Part shown: one piece after another, positions 38,601 through 51,385 of the stretch
How the letters are laid out: every line of letters begins with the position of its first letter
Numbering within the stretch: position 1 is the stretch's first letter
Assembly: GCA_030770545.1 (NCBI GenBank)
Contig: CM061093.1
Span: 1,054,001-1,118,000, forward strand
Source of the DNA: Macropodus opercularis
Taxonomy: Eukaryota > Chordata > Actinopteri > Anabantiformes > Osphronemidae
Length of the DNA: 64,000 nucleotides
Direction: 5' to 3'
Translations under genes and position numbers: made by a program
The notes under the pieces: generated by a model
Database searches by the model: none
What the model saw: only the letters and a program-made list of their open reading frames with translations
Told to the model about the DNA's origin: nothing

Positions 38601-41600
38601 TTAAATTAGCTGGTTAAATCTATCTAAGTTTTTTTTTCATGTTTCAGTCAAACGAAAAGTCTGTGCAACTAATGATGTCATACCTTCAATCTTCCAAACT
38701 CACAGGCCAGATCGAGAGGAGTCTTTTTGGCCTTGTTTGTCAGACACGGATTAGACTGGTGCTGCAGCAACATCTCAGACTGAGGGTGAAAGGGAAGTGT
38801 TATGTTTATTAATTAAGGAGGTCAGGGCTCAGTAAGGTATAAGTGTATTCAAGACGGAAAAATAAAGACATTCCAGGATGTAAATGCTGAAGCTGGAGAA
38901 AAGGAACGTGTGTATTCTACTAATCTGTTGTAGCATTAGTGGCATTTTCGGTGGACAGTACATAGTGAGACAAATAAAGGGTATCTCAGAACTATGCATT
39001 AGGTGTTTATGTACGTACCACCTCGTAATGGCCATACTGAGCAGATAGATGCAGCGGTATCTGTCCATCGTGGGAAGACGAGTTGACGGAAGCTCCAGCT
39101 CGCAGCAACAATAAGACAGAGTCAGGTTTTCCCTGCCATGCGGCATAATGGATAGGACGCATGCCTACAAACAGGAGAAAATGAAGACATCCATCATCCA
39201 AGGTAAAAAGGCGCTATACAAGTACAGAGCACTTACCATCTAGCAAAACATCTCTGGATCATCTAATGGTGGACCAGTAAGACCTTTAAGGGGAAACGCT
39301 GATCCTAATGTGTTTATACTGAGTCGCCATCAAAATCCGAATTCAGTTCAGTTCTCATTTATGCACATCATGTCAAAGGTTCAGTTGTTGTTTTTTTTCT
39401 TCTAGATTCTAGAAGGATTCTTCACTGGCATACAGCTTCATAAACCCTGTGGGCTGTCACTGTAAGTTGTTAGCATTCAAATGGTTAGTTGAGGGTGGCT
39501 TGTTAATGAGGCCAGTGAGGTTAAAACAACTGGTTTGGTGAAGTATAATGATTGAATTTATTAAGGAAGCAGCCATACACCACTGTGACAAGCTGCTGCA
39601 AAGCGTGAATTCCAAAAAGATGACTAGCTGGTAGAAAAAGGTCAAATTAAATTTGACCACTAAAGTGCGACATGGTGAATCTGTAGCTGACCTCGCAAAC
39701 GTCTCACACACAGTTATGAGCACTACATGCTTCAGGTTATAGCAGCTGTGCTTCTACTCCTGCAAATTCTATTCGAGGTGAGGTCTGACTGAAGATAATT
39801 GCCCTAGCAATGTCACTGAGTCACAGAAAAACTTTAAAAAAAGTTTTTTACACATGGCAAATATTTTCATCTGTGAGTGTCAAAATGAGACCCATTAACC
39901 CCAACTGATATCCCAGGTGTAAACATCCTTCTCCCTAAGTAGTGTGTGACACAGTACCATTGGTGTCCCTGATATCCACTGTGGCCTGGGCCTCCAGCAG
40001 CAGAGACAGCAGCTCCGTGGTGCCAGTCATAGCAGCATGGTGGAGTGCTGAGAAGCTGCAGGCAAGACAAAGACGGAGAGGGAGGAAAGTGTAGTAAGTG
40101 AGGTAGGTGTTAATTGTGTATCTGAGTATTTGCTTTAGCTTAGGGCATCAAAAGTTTGGCTACTAAATGAGTTCACCATTCTGAGAAACAGCTTTTCATT
40201 TTTGTGACCTTCTACACCAGCCTACAGTCAATAAAAGAAACCAATTCAACAAAATCATATTCTGGACATGTTGTGCTTCCTTTGTGTAAATATATCTAAA
40301 TATTTCTAAGCTGATGAGCTTTTCATTCTGCATGTGACGCTTACGTTTCAGTCTCTTCACAACATTTTTGTAGTATGACATATACACAAGTACACATACT
40401 GTATATAATTCTTACCCATCTAGGTCTTGATAGTTGATGTTGAGCCTCTTGGTGGAGCCCAGCAGCTCTGGAATAAAAACACAGGGGGGGAAGAGAGGTG
40501 AAATACTTGCTGTTCCAAGGTGAGCACAGACTGCTCATTCAGAAGTTGTGTTTTACTTCTATAACCTTTCACTTGTCCTGCTTCTGCATGAGTTGTAGCA
40601 ATAGCCAAAACATAGAATGGAGATTTATTTACACTATTGTCTACGTTTGAGAAATAGCTATTGAATTATACAATGTAAAACAGCTCGTCCTGTCAAAGGT
40701 CTTGAAGCGCGCATGTTCAGACAGACCAGGGAGGCGATCTACTAGTATAGTACTGAGACATCCAGGTCAAATATATCTTTATCCTGGAGAGCATTATAGG
40801 AACTTTAAGAGATAGTTTCGTTGTTGTCTCTCTTCTCTATCCCTTCACTGTTCCTCTATAGAACGAGTTTGTCCTCCACTGTCATTACTAATATTGTATA
40901 ATATACATTTTTTGAGACTATAGATTTCAATTAAGTGATTGGCTACAATTAAAAGCTTGCTCTATGTGGGATTTGTTGGGTTTAGTTGTGTTGGCACTGG
41001 TAAAGTGCCTTGAGATACCTGCTGTTGTGATTTGGAGCTATAGAAACAAAAGTGAATTGAATAGTTTGATTTTGAGTCAAAACCTTTATTGTGTATATAT
41101 ATATTAACTTCCTCTCCTACATGCATCCTTGTGCGTCCTACAGCAGAACTCTATAAAGACTTACTGTCCACCAAGACCCACACAGCACATAAAGTAAAGA
41201 GGCTTTGGAACACAGAGCCATTCATTTTGGTCAGTCTCCCACATTGTTTTCTCCCACATAGATCTGGAAAATTACATGTGTGATTTGTGTGTGAGGGACA
41301 AAGAGAGAGAAACAGCAAGAAAAGAAGTTTACTGTAAGAACAGCTAAGATGTTCAGGTTTTGGCTATGGAAGGAAACGGTCTCATATTAATCTGAAATTA
41401 AATTTGGTGAGGCTTGACCTGTGAATTTGCTCACCAACTGGACAGTGGTGAACTTGAGAACACAGAGTTGTCAAATGTTTTCAGTAGTTTGCTGTACCAT
41501 GTACCTGGTACAAGTATGAATTTGGAATCTTGTAATGGAATTTTTTTGCCAGTTTTTCTGTGCCTAGACATACCATTGACCGTAAAACATTTAGTCAGAC

Positions 41601-44600
41601 TTATTCAGTGGACTACCCACCATGATATGTATCCCTGAGAACAAATCTGAAACACTGTGCTATAGTCCTGTCCCTCCTATTATTTCCTATAAATGCATCA
41701 GCAAATATTGTATTTGTGTCACCTAACGCAGCTAAAACATAAACACACTGTACATCCAATAGAATTATTTGTTGAAATACATACTATGTCTATGAATAAG
41801 ATCATGATAAAGTTACGCCTCTGTAAAAAGTACAAATGTATAGAATTAGAATAAATATAATTCTAAAAACACAGCACATATTTTAGTTGTTAACTGAAGT
41901 TTTGTTTTCCTCTGGTTGACTTTCCATTTCAGAAAATTCATACATTTGAAGTAAAAGGCTTAAGCCTTATTTTGTAAAGTGTCTTGAGATGATTTTTAAT
42001 ATATAAATGAACTGAATTGAATTAAAGACAAAATATTCAGGTTCAAGACTGAGGCCAAAAACAAGAGCCTGGAGGCACAAAAAACACATTGATAACTAGA
42101 CACACAGAAGGGGTAGGGGCTGGCTGCTTGCCAAAACAGGGCCGAACCGTCCCAGCGTTATGGAAAGAACAGCCTTTAGGGAGTTCTTGTTAGAACATGA
42201 GCGGCATTCTTCACATACCACACCCACCATGCAACCCTCGTCACTCCCCATCTCCCTGACTATGCATCTACAAAACTGGCTTCCTGTCGGCTCATCTTCA
42301 CAGGTTCTTCTGACATCAGGATCAATGAAGTTGCAAGTATGTTGATTATGTTGATTATGTTGATTATGTGAGTGTGTGTGTGTGTGTGTGTGTGTGCTCA
42401 CCAACACTTAAAACACCACCAACACCATGTCATAAATTTCAAACACTGTTTGCTTGCAGAGACAGGGAAATAATAGGGTTTACTCGTGTCCATGAAAGCA
42501 AACAGTATTGAATGCTAAGCACTGAAGTGTGGAGCCCTCCATTGTTCCCTATGGTAACAAGAAACAAAGCTAAGCCACATATTTTGATCACCTTATCTAA
42601 GCTATGAATTACAGCTCAAATGCTCCCTGAAAACTAAAGCAAAATGAGTCTAGTACATTCACGTGAAGTCCAGTGTTTACTGTATCAATGCCAAGAGCTG
42701 AATAAGAAGTAGTACTGATCTAAAACTGCTTCTGTAATTGAGCATGAACCATGTACCAGGTACACAACAGTACAGTGGTATAATAGTGTAGCCACCCCCA
42801 CTCCACACACTCCCATGCTCATTGCTACAATAATCAGCCATTACACTCATATTGTAGATGAGTTTTTCAAACTTAGTCTCAACCGTAAATATTTCCCACA
42901 CACTTCCCATTTAGTTCCCCATCAGTTATAAGAATAAAAGCCGTAAACTGGTTCCATGAGAAGCAAAACATGAAACCATCTCTGGGATGGCTTATTCCAC
43001 ACATGTGCTCCAACAATGTAGAACGTTAACTCTCTTGGTGATGCTGGCAACTAGGTCACTACATCTGATCAGTGGTGAAATCAGTGGGAGGCTCACTGTG
43101 TCATCAGTTTTGGATATTAAACTATAGATTTTCATTAATATCCCTGTCAGCGACATTCCATTAAATTGTTCCATTGCTGAGGGTGGTTGCAATTGTATAG
43201 GAGTATTTTTATTTTTTGCTATCAAGTATCAACTTGAGCTGCTGATATTCTAAGATCTTGACACTAGAGATTCCGTATTTGGACACCAGCTCTTTAAATG
43301 AGATGAGTTTGTTGATGATGTTTGTTTTAGATGTGCTATTTTGTCTGGATGTCTGGATTGTTCCAAAGTGGCTCCAAAGGAGCAAGCAAAGAGCCTGGTC
43401 CTTTTAGAAAACCCCACCAAGCTAGCTGATTTGTTTCCAGAGAATGCGCATGGCTAAATTATAGAGTGATGGCATTGGTGGAACTTTGATGGTTGATGTT
43501 TTGTGACTCATACTCTGGGAAGCTTCACACAGCAAAATGACTGAGCTCCAAAATGTTCAGCAAATTTAAAAAAAAATCTTGAATAGGTTTGTCTTGTGTT
43601 CGTCTGTGGTGCTTATACTCGGGTGCATCAAACTGCACACTTATGATCAGTCTGGGAAATAAAATAAAAATACTGGGGTGGCAGTGGCTCAGAGGATCGG
43701 TGGTTCGATTCCTGTGCAAGTCACTGAACCCCAAGCTGCTGTGTGTCAGCCAAAGCCGCATGGCAGTGTGTAAATGTGTGTGCGCGTGTGAATGGGTGAA
43801 TGAGACGCAGTATCAAAGCGCTTTGAGTACCAGTAGTTAGAAAAGAGCTACACCATAAAAGTGTTTCAGGCACAATGGCCTCAACCAAGCTGACAAGCAG
43901 GGGCCAGATATTAAGGTGCAGGCAACTGATGCAGCATTAGTGGACGGTTGGCAGCAAATGGTTAGCGATTAGCATGCACATGACTAGATTAAACTTTAAA
44001 CTTGTTGGCGACAACAAGATGTCCCCTAAACTCTAGACCTTAGGATAATTACCTTGAGTTTTTGACATTTTGTGAATAAGCTATGGTGATTTTATATTGT
44101 GTGTGTAACAGCAATGGAACAAGACAAGAGTTTTATTAAGTAGGAGCGTTGCTGTAAATTTGTAATACTTCGCTAAAACTGTACACTGTGTGCACAATTA
44201 TTAGGCAAGTTGTATTTTTGAGGATACATTTTTCATAGTACAACTACATTGCCCTTGGTCAATCCAAAATGTTAACAACTCCCCAAACCTGAATATTTAA
44301 GTAGTAAAAGTGAAATTTTGACTTTCTTAAGAGAATATCTACATGTACACCATTAGACCATAGACAACTATTAGTGTGCAGAATCATTATGCCACTAAAT
44401 TAGAAACAAATATTTTCCCATCTCACTTTTTAACGTTCACTTTAAAGTGATAATAATAAACAAACTCAAAATTTACAAATAAAGATTTCTGAAATTTCAA
44501 AAGGAAACCCTCAGTGACTAATATAGCGCCCCTTCTTTTCGATAACAGTCACAAGCCTGCCATTCGCGGTGCAGCCGCAACAGGGACGTACTAGAGGATA

Positions 44601-47600
44601 ATGGGTGGCTGGTAGCTTCATGTTTGATTCTTCGCAAATCTTTGGCGGTTAATTTGCGTCTCTTGCGACTCTGTTGACTATTTGCTACAAAACGTGAGGG
44701 ATCTACCCCAATATTTTAGACATTTGAAAAGTGCTGCATCCCTGTGAAAGACTTTTTACAATTTTTGACTTAAATCTTAAAGGTAAATCTTTTTTCTGGC
44801 CAGTTTGTCCTGAGGAGAAGAATCTGCCTAATAATTATGCACATCTTTATATAGGGTGTTGAGCTACTTAGGCCACACCCTCCCTCGTTACACAAATACA
44901 CATCACTTGGTATGCATTAAATCCAATAAGCATTCAAGTTTATACAGCTTGGAGTTGGAATTTATGGCTAAAATTATGATATGGTCAAAATAATCACTTG
45001 CCTAATAATTGTGCACACAGTGTAAATATTTGACAAGAATGGACTGAAAGTTTTTTACCTCTTAATAAAAAAATTGACTACAGCAGATGTTAATCTGATG
45101 ATGTTGTTAGATTTAAGGAAATAATTCCATCATCTTTTGTCAAGGAGGGTCCGCTTGCTGTCCTCGTCATTTCCTCAGGTGTCCTGCTTTGTGCGTCCCG
45201 GAGGGTCCACACAGGCTCCTGTTCCTATTCGAGCGGTCCGATTGAGGGCCTGCTTCCTGTCCTCGTCATGTGCGGTCCAATAGAGGGTTCGCTTCCCGTT
45301 CTCGTCATGTGCTCAGGTGTCCTGGTTTCGTGCGGCCTGGAGGGTCCATGCAGGTTCCTGTCCTCGTCATGTGCAGCCCAATGGAGGGACCGCTTCCTGT
45401 CCTCGTCATGTCCTCAGGTGTCCTGGTTTTGTGCGTCCTGGAGGGTCCACACAGGCTCCTGTTCCTGTTTGAGCGATCGGATGGAGGGTCCGCTCCCTGT
45501 CTTCATCATGTGCGGCCCATGGAGGGGCCTGTCTTCTGTTCCTGCTCCGGCGACCCCATAGGGGATGGACTGGGTTCCGACTGACGGCCAGCCCGGTGCT
45601 CCGCTTTTGGTTGTAGGGACTTCTGAGTGTTTTCTTCTACTCTTCTGTTTTGTTTGCCTGTTCAGGCGTCTTGGTTTTTGGCACGCTCAGCTTTTTGTTG
45701 AATAAAAGTGACTAATTTGAAGCGTCTATCTGCCTGGTCCTTACCGTCGCCGGCACTGCCACTAACTCATTGCCGTCGATCCATGACAATAAAAATGTTT
45801 TCTTCTCCACTGTTGCTATTCTATATGCTGCTATCTATATATAATGCTATATATGCTATGCTATATATATTAAAATTTAAGTGCAATTTTAAAATGTTAT
45901 ATTATATAAAATGTATTGATTGGCTTATAAATATATAAAGCTTGCTCTATGTAGGATATGTTAAAAATATAAAAAATATTGAAAAAAATATAAAACACAC
46001 TGAACCCCAGTTGAATTGAATTGCAGTACCACCTTATCCTGAGTAGACAAAATCAAGTAGGAAAAGAAATGTGAACAGTAAAATGATGCACACTGAGGTT
46101 TTTATTAGCAGTTATACAGTAGGTGTGTATGTTTTACCTTTAACGAGCTGAGCTGAACAGCCAATGCAAACTATTGTGAGTCTGTGGCCAAGGAATGACA
46201 TAATTGGAGAATGACATCAATGCATGGAAAAACCACTGTCACAATATTGAATATTAAAGCCATAACAACAGGCGCTGCTGTTGTCTCCACCACTAAATAC
46301 TGCTCCCACTCAGGAGAGCGTTTCACTTGCAGGGCATGTTGAGACAGTGACGCGTTCATGCGCTTTCTGACTGCTTGTCGTTTTAGCAACACGAGAAAAG
46401 AATGGAAGAAAAATCACACCCAGTGCAGAGACCACAGCATGTGTGCAGCATGCAGTGAGGTTAGTTATAGCAGACTGAGTGGTGCTGTGAGCTGCAGCCC
46501 CACACATGGTTTAATTCCTTTGGAAAAATCCTGAGCAATGCTAGACAGTCAAGGCCATCTGTCAAGGGACAAAAGGGGTCGAGATTAGTGTGTGTGTGTG
46601 TGTGTGCGTGTGTGTTGTTTAGTACATTGTGACAGAAGGTGAACCTGAAATCCGGCCACACACTACTTGGCTGCTACCCAACTGTCTGGATGAAAGAAAA
46701 GACTGATTAGCCTGGTTAGCTAATTAGCTAATGGGCTAACTAAAACACCCTGCTGCTAGGCCACTGTACAGCAGACTAGATATGTTGGCTATATGCAGTA
46801 TGTGCACATGTGATAACACACACGCTCTGATCCTCGAGTGTTGCGCACAAACAAGTACAATGGTAGCGTTTCTCAGCGTCAGGCTCTACTGTATCTACTG
46901 GCCTCGCACGACTCGCTGTCGCCAACCACACGGCATGTGTTACATCATGATGACCTGTAGGTGGTGATCGGCTCATATCGCACCATGTTGAGAACGATTA
47001 TCTAACGTGTAGACTTCCACTGGTAGCTCAACGTGTAACACGCTCAACTCCAGCCAAGCGAGTTTCTAAAAACAGACGTAGTAGATAATAATTACATTCA
47101 GTTCCCTACAAAGGTATAATCACTGTTGCTCTACAATGTCTATTAAAGACATAAGCCACAGCATAACTGTATGAACACTGGCTACTGTATGTGCATAGTG
47201 AGACATCGACATCGTGAACCATTTCAGTACATGTTCTTCACTTGCAGAGCGTCTCAGGTTGGTGTTACCGTTTCCATTTCCTTCTGCTCTCCTCCCTTTG
47301 TGTAGGTTCTCCCTGACTGTTGTTTATTGAATAATGACAACATTCCACAATAACAAACCTAAACAACCATCCGGTTTAGAAAATGGGGTTTCATTGCACA
47401 ATTGTTTGCAGCCAATAAAAGCAGCAATTAGAAAAGCATTAAAAAACAAGCATCAATACAATGTAATCCTGTAGATAATGATAACGTCTAGGGTTGGTTC
47501 TTAGCCAACTGCTACCAGTCCTTTTCAGAACACCTCCCTGCTTCCTCTCTAAAATGCAGCGGCTACAACAGAAAGCCGTGATGTGTAATCTGTAGACCGA

Positions 47601-49595
47601 ATGGAAACAACAGAGAGCAGTTGAGACTGACGACTCACTTGACCACAGTGTTTCAACAGCACAGACAAACACAAGACAAGCTGGATTGTTTTAAAAGGTG
47701 CTGAACATTTTGGAGCTCAGTTATTCTGCTTCACAGAATAGTCGCAATAAATCAAACACCCTGCACATGTTGACCTAACGCTCTCACACCATAATTTAAC
47801 TGTGCATGTTCTCAGAAAACAAAAATCAGCTGATGTGAGGTTCTAGCTCCTGTAGCTGTAGCAGTAGCTGCTGACTCAGCAGGAATCCTGCTGCGATGAC
47901 CATTTTACAAAACATGTTCTGTGAGAGTCAGTGTCCCCAGATGTGCCACACTTGGTCCCAAAGCACTGATAGGTAAGGCTGATGTCAGGATGCTCTCTGA
48001 CATCTCACTGACGTTCTCCACATACAGCAACAGCAGGGTTTATGATAGTTACATTGTGGTGATTCTTTCATAGACATCCACCATCATGATATCTCTGTAG
48101 AGACCAGACTGGTTCTGATTGGTTTTCTGATTTAAAATTGATCAAACCTGCATCACTGCTGTGAATGCAGCGTGCTACACATTGAGTAATTACATGCTTA
48201 CACTTACACAACGGCTCTTAAATAGCAGTTGTAACTCTAGGTTATTGTGCATCATATATCACATAATAGAATATGTCTGGTGCACTGTATGAGGTAGTGT
48301 CCTGCAGTCTGACTGACATGCATGAGCTAGAGATGTGGAAATGACTTTAAGATGCCTTGTGGTAGAAAGACACTTACATCCAGATATTTTTTGGCCCATT
48401 ACAGGAATCAAAATACCATGAAAACACCTTTTCTTAAATACACTTAAGTCTAATGAACTTTTAACCGCATTAACCTGGCTAGATGGGGTGTCCATAATTA
48501 AAGGTACAGGAAGTAAAGTTGGTTAATAATATTTTTCAAGTAAATAGTTCAATATTTTGAGAAACATGCTATAAATGAGACAAAATATCTGATTAACAAA
48601 GATGTGAGAAAGGGAAATGCGCACAATGAATAGACTGAGTTTTGTCAAAGAGGTTTGCAAAGCATAACTATAAATATCATTAATGGTTAATTAACAAGAG
48701 ACCACAAACATTTTGGTTTGTGAATTTCTCCATCTAAAGTGTGAACAGAATTCCTGCCAGCACCCACTGGGATTCCCCAATTTCCTGTAACAATAATCAC
48801 TGTTATTGCAACTTACACAAGGTTTTCAGAGCATCGGTCTTTAGGCTGGAAACAAAGAGCCTTACAAAAATGATCACTAATATAATCTCTTGCCTTTGAG
48901 CCATTCCGTTTTTCCATCTGTCTGCTGAGAACTAGCAACGGGCGTGTGACAAAAGAGAGGGTAACGCTGTGGGTCTAGATGTAAGCAAGCATGTGCTGTG
49001 TAACAAAAGACAGTGTAATTAAAAGGGTCTCTGATGATTATCTAGTCTGTAATGAAGTCCAATGAACCTCTCATAAAGAGTGTGTGGGAGCTAACACAAC
49101 GTTGAGTCAAGCAGCACAATCAGAGCCTACAACCTTCAGTCTAACCACTGTATCTATATGCCATGTCCACCTGTTCTGTCAGCTTGCAACAGATGCAAAA
49201 ACAATTCACTTAAATTGCCAGATGTCAGCAGATGGCTGATCGGAGAATAAACCTTCCATCTCAGCTCCCTGTCCATCAGCCAGCCTCAATGCTACTGCTC
49301 GTCCCCTTGGGACCCTGCTTGGTCTCCTGAAAACCACCCAGCCAGAATTCAGCATCAAAAGCTCCAGTGTCCCAGCAACAATACTGACTGGCCATAGTCT
49401 TATTATGATTAAATAAGTGATGCACAGTTCTAACAGCTACTTCACATTGGAATCTTTCACACCCACAGAGCACAGAACATCCTGACAAGCTCCATACTCA
49501 CTGGTTTTGTTGCACTTGACTTTGGAGAGCAGCTTGTGAGCCAGCAGAAGGTCCCCGGTCTTCACTGCCACCAGCAGATCCTGTTCTTTCCCCAT
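26068..49595 (-). CDS. caskin2: Caskin2 ankyrin-SH3-SAM scaffold (complete, 19 coding exons)
   Basis: Coding exons in transcript order: 49595-49502, 40467-40416, 40055-39958, 39164-39019, 38779-38684, 37527-37394, 36260-36152, 36001-35893, 35803-35712, 33546-33441, 32139-32083, 31292-31002, 30124-30051, 29973-29863, 29618-29517, 29407-29269, 28939-26816, 26703-26520, 26158-26068. Total 4209 nt, frame closed throughout, 1402 aa. Ankyrin repeats fill about residues 1-279, an SH3 domain about 280-345 (DGRWKGH, VGFFP), SAM1 about 487-557 ([20 protein letters not shown]), SAM2 about 558-620, then a proline/serine-rich region with KGPPPPPPKR and FAEEGNLTIKQR, and the C-terminal ILDDISNMFDDLADQLDAML. 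Caskins are multidomain scaffolds; Caskin1 binds CASK, whereas Caskin2 reportedly does not. GSVGSSRSTGSGQSSE and the conserved 17q neighbours favour Caskin2 over Caskin1. Intron 1 is 9 kb. Confidence 0.95.
31821..31920 (+). mobile_element. L2-type LINE 3' end fragment
   Basis: Diverged copy of the LINE tail: aaaaagcttgctc, then gctttggtgctatagaaata and a terminal gtgaattgaa. It sits in caskin2 intron 11 on the strand opposite to transcription, upstream of the exon at 31292 in gene direction. Confidence 0.6.
32726..32757. repeat. (CA)n microsatellite
   Basis: CA run of about 32 bp in caskin2 intron 10. Confidence 0.9.
32899..32941. repeat. (TG)n microsatellite
   Basis: TG run of about 43 bp, opposite in phase to the CA run 140 bp upstream, so the two could pair as an imperfect inverted repeat. 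Confidence 0.9.
34224..35264 (-). pseudogene. Tc1-like DD34E transposase, one in-frame stop
   Basis: Starts MGRSRHCSEEQRTLIKKLI. The N-terminal half has helix-turn-helix-type DNA-binding sequence (KTYKEVQKMIGCSAKMISNA), then a basic RRGRKRKT hook. The catalytic half has WTDES (first D), FQQDNDPKHTS (second D) and NPIENLW (E); counting from the first D of QDND gives exactly 34 residues to the E, the Tc1 DD34E spacing. It ends CGHTTKY. The two open segments, 35264-34833 and 34799-34224, are in the same frame, broken only by a TGA at 34833-34835. That stop lies inside a 50-nt inverted insertion (34830-34879) that replaced 5 nt, a net gain of 45 nt. Without it the length would be about 331 aa, normal for the family. 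Confidence 0.9.
34824..34914. repeat. Double palindrome inside the transposase gene
   Basis: Two perfect hairpins overlap by one base. The small one has 6-bp arms (34824-34829, 34835-34840) and the large one 35-bp arms (34840-34874, 34880-34914). Both have the same 5-nt loop, acatc. The structure looks like a local template-switch product in which a segment was copied back on itself twice. Confidence 0.93.
35603..35664. repeat. (TA)n(CA)n microsatellite
   Basis: TA run continuing from the Tc1 insertion site, followed by a CA run. It ends about 50 bp from the donor site of caskin2 exon 9. Confidence 0.9.
37995..38110 (+). mobile_element. Fish interspersed repeat fragment (tRNA-like head)
   Basis: The order gtaggtagcactgtcacctc, cacagcaagacagtgcccag, then tgtctgtgtggagtttgcat follows a very common teleost repeat with a tRNA-like start. 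Only the first part is present. A minus-strand piece of the same kind lies at about 25250-25320. Confidence 0.5.
39201..39243 (+). mobile_element. SINE 3' tail fragment
   Basis: aaggcgctatacaagtacag followed by a cttaccat tail, the terminal 40 bp of the SINE at 18496. It is about 40 bp from the acceptor of caskin2 exon 4. Confidence 0.5.
40937..41063 (+). mobile_element. L2-type LINE 3' end
   Basis: gattggctacaattaaaagc, cttgctctatgtggga and gtaaagtgccttgagat in order, ending agtgaattgaa: the same order as at 59405-59575. Confidence 0.75.
41958..42023 (+). mobile_element. L2-type LINE 3' end, short
   Basis: Only the last 65 bp: tgtaaagtgtcttgagatga followed by gaactgaattgaatta. Confidence 0.55.
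42338..42397. repeat. (ATGTTGATT)n then (TG)n repeat
   Basis: Three units of a 9-bp motif (atgttgatt) directly followed by a TG run of about 27 bp. Confidence 0.8.
43675..43855 (+). mobile_element. tRNA-derived SINE, internally deleted
   Basis: Head gtggctcagaggatcggtgg and B box ggtggttcgattcc, then caagtcactgaaccccaagc and gtgaatgggtgaatgagac, ending caaagcgctttgagtac. Compared with 18496, part of the region between A and B boxes is missing. Confidence 0.7.
44184..45022. mobile_element. Non-autonomous Tc1-type element (839 bp, IR/DR)
   Basis: Both ends are flanked by TA (44182-44183, 45023-45024). The terminal 27 bp (44184-44210 and 44996-45022) are perfect inverted repeats starting cactgtgtgcacaattatta. 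A diverged inner copy occurs on each side (about 44374-44393 and 44825-44845), the IR/DR arrangement of some Tc1 elements. The interior has no transposase frame longer than fragments, so it would depend on a related element for movement. Confidence 0.85.
45138..45788 (+). mobile_element. Probable solo LTR with internal subrepeats
   Basis: A GC-rich block bounded by tgtca at 45138 and tgaca at 45784-45788, the inverted TG...CA ends of LTRs. Near the 3' side is a poly(A) signal gaataaaa (about 45700) followed by a U5-like segment. The first 400 bp consist of imperfect units containing ttcctgtcctcgtcatgtg, caggtgtcctgg and gagggtccacacaggctcct, repeated two to three times. I see no clear target duplication or internal retroelement genes next to it. 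Confidence 0.55.
45910..46024 (+). mobile_element. L2-type LINE 3' end, degenerate
   Basis: attgattggcttataaatat, aaagcttgctctatgtagga, and after an AT-rich middle a terminal gttgaattgaattg. Confidence 0.5.
47968..48110 (+). repeat. Interspersed repeat, copy B (first copy at 5936)
   Basis: Same block as 5936-6078, same orientation, about ten scattered substitutions by eye and no indels noticed. Family unknown. Confidence 0.75.
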
Positions 49596-50762
<1,167 letters not shown>

Positions 50763-51385
50763 GATTGATTTTACTGAAGTCCAATAACAAATAATTCAGT
50801 AATTTCTAACTGTAACCATAGTGGCTTGATTAATTATTAATTAAGACATGTAACTTTCCTTGTTGCCTCAGTACAATGTAGGATGAATATAGAAAAGTCT
50901 GAAACCCTCTGAGTGAGAAATACCAAGTTACCTGATACCAAGTCAACTGGCGCAGACTGAAAAGTACACGTGGCAAAATGAAGCTGCTTGGAGCACTAAG
51001 CACTCTAGACAAACATTTAAAAAAAGGTCAGTTACTCAAGGCTTCATGTCAAAGATTGTTAAAACACCAAGTATTTCTATAAAAAGGGGTGTGGCCCTGG
51101 AAATCACTGGAACCTGGAACCTTAGGCTGCTGTATTTTGTCTTGTCTGGTGTTCTGGTTTGTAATGTGACATCACTTCCTGGTTTCCTGCTCCTTGTCCT
51201 TTTGAAAGCCTGTCATTTGAATTTGTGACAGAACGAGCTCTGACACGTGTTTTGTTCACTGCATGTCTATATATTCCACCTAAAAAGTCTATGTAGCAAT
51301 AAATCAGCTAATGAAAAAGGTTTTTGTTAGTTTTTTTTTTTAATAAGTATTTAAGTTGGAAATCCCAGCAGCATGGAAAGAAAAA
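50763..51385. other. Intergenic, no recognised gene
   Basis: Ordinary intergenic sequence. A 60-codon plus frame at 51046 has no recognisable domain. The phrase ttgtgacagaacgagc near 51223 resembles the end of an LTR plus primer site but is too short to call. Confidence 0.35.

Larger units (their letters stand above)
40468..49501 (-). other. caskin2 intron 1 (9 kb, repeat-rich)
   Basis: The largest caskin2 intron. It holds two or three LINE 3' ends, a SINE, a non-autonomous Tc1-type element, an LTR-like block and copy B of the 143-bp repeat. The stretch 46030-47960 shows only simple repeats such as (TG)n at 46589-46614, and no gene was recognised in it. Confidence 0.7.

Noticed and set aside
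45268..45584. Open frames of 97 and 104 codons on the plus strand
   Set aside because: They follow the tandem GC-rich units of the LTR-like block; overlapping frames are open merely because of base composition.
45788..46024. AT-rich stretch as a matrix-attachment or origin site
   Set aside because: Only base composition supports it, and part is explained by a degenerate LINE tail.
26068..49595. Identification as caskin1
   Set aside because: The linker after SH3 and the FAEEGNLTIKQR segment fit Caskin2, and the neighbours match human 17q rather than 16p; the C-terminal DDLADQLD is Caskin1-like but a single residue difference.
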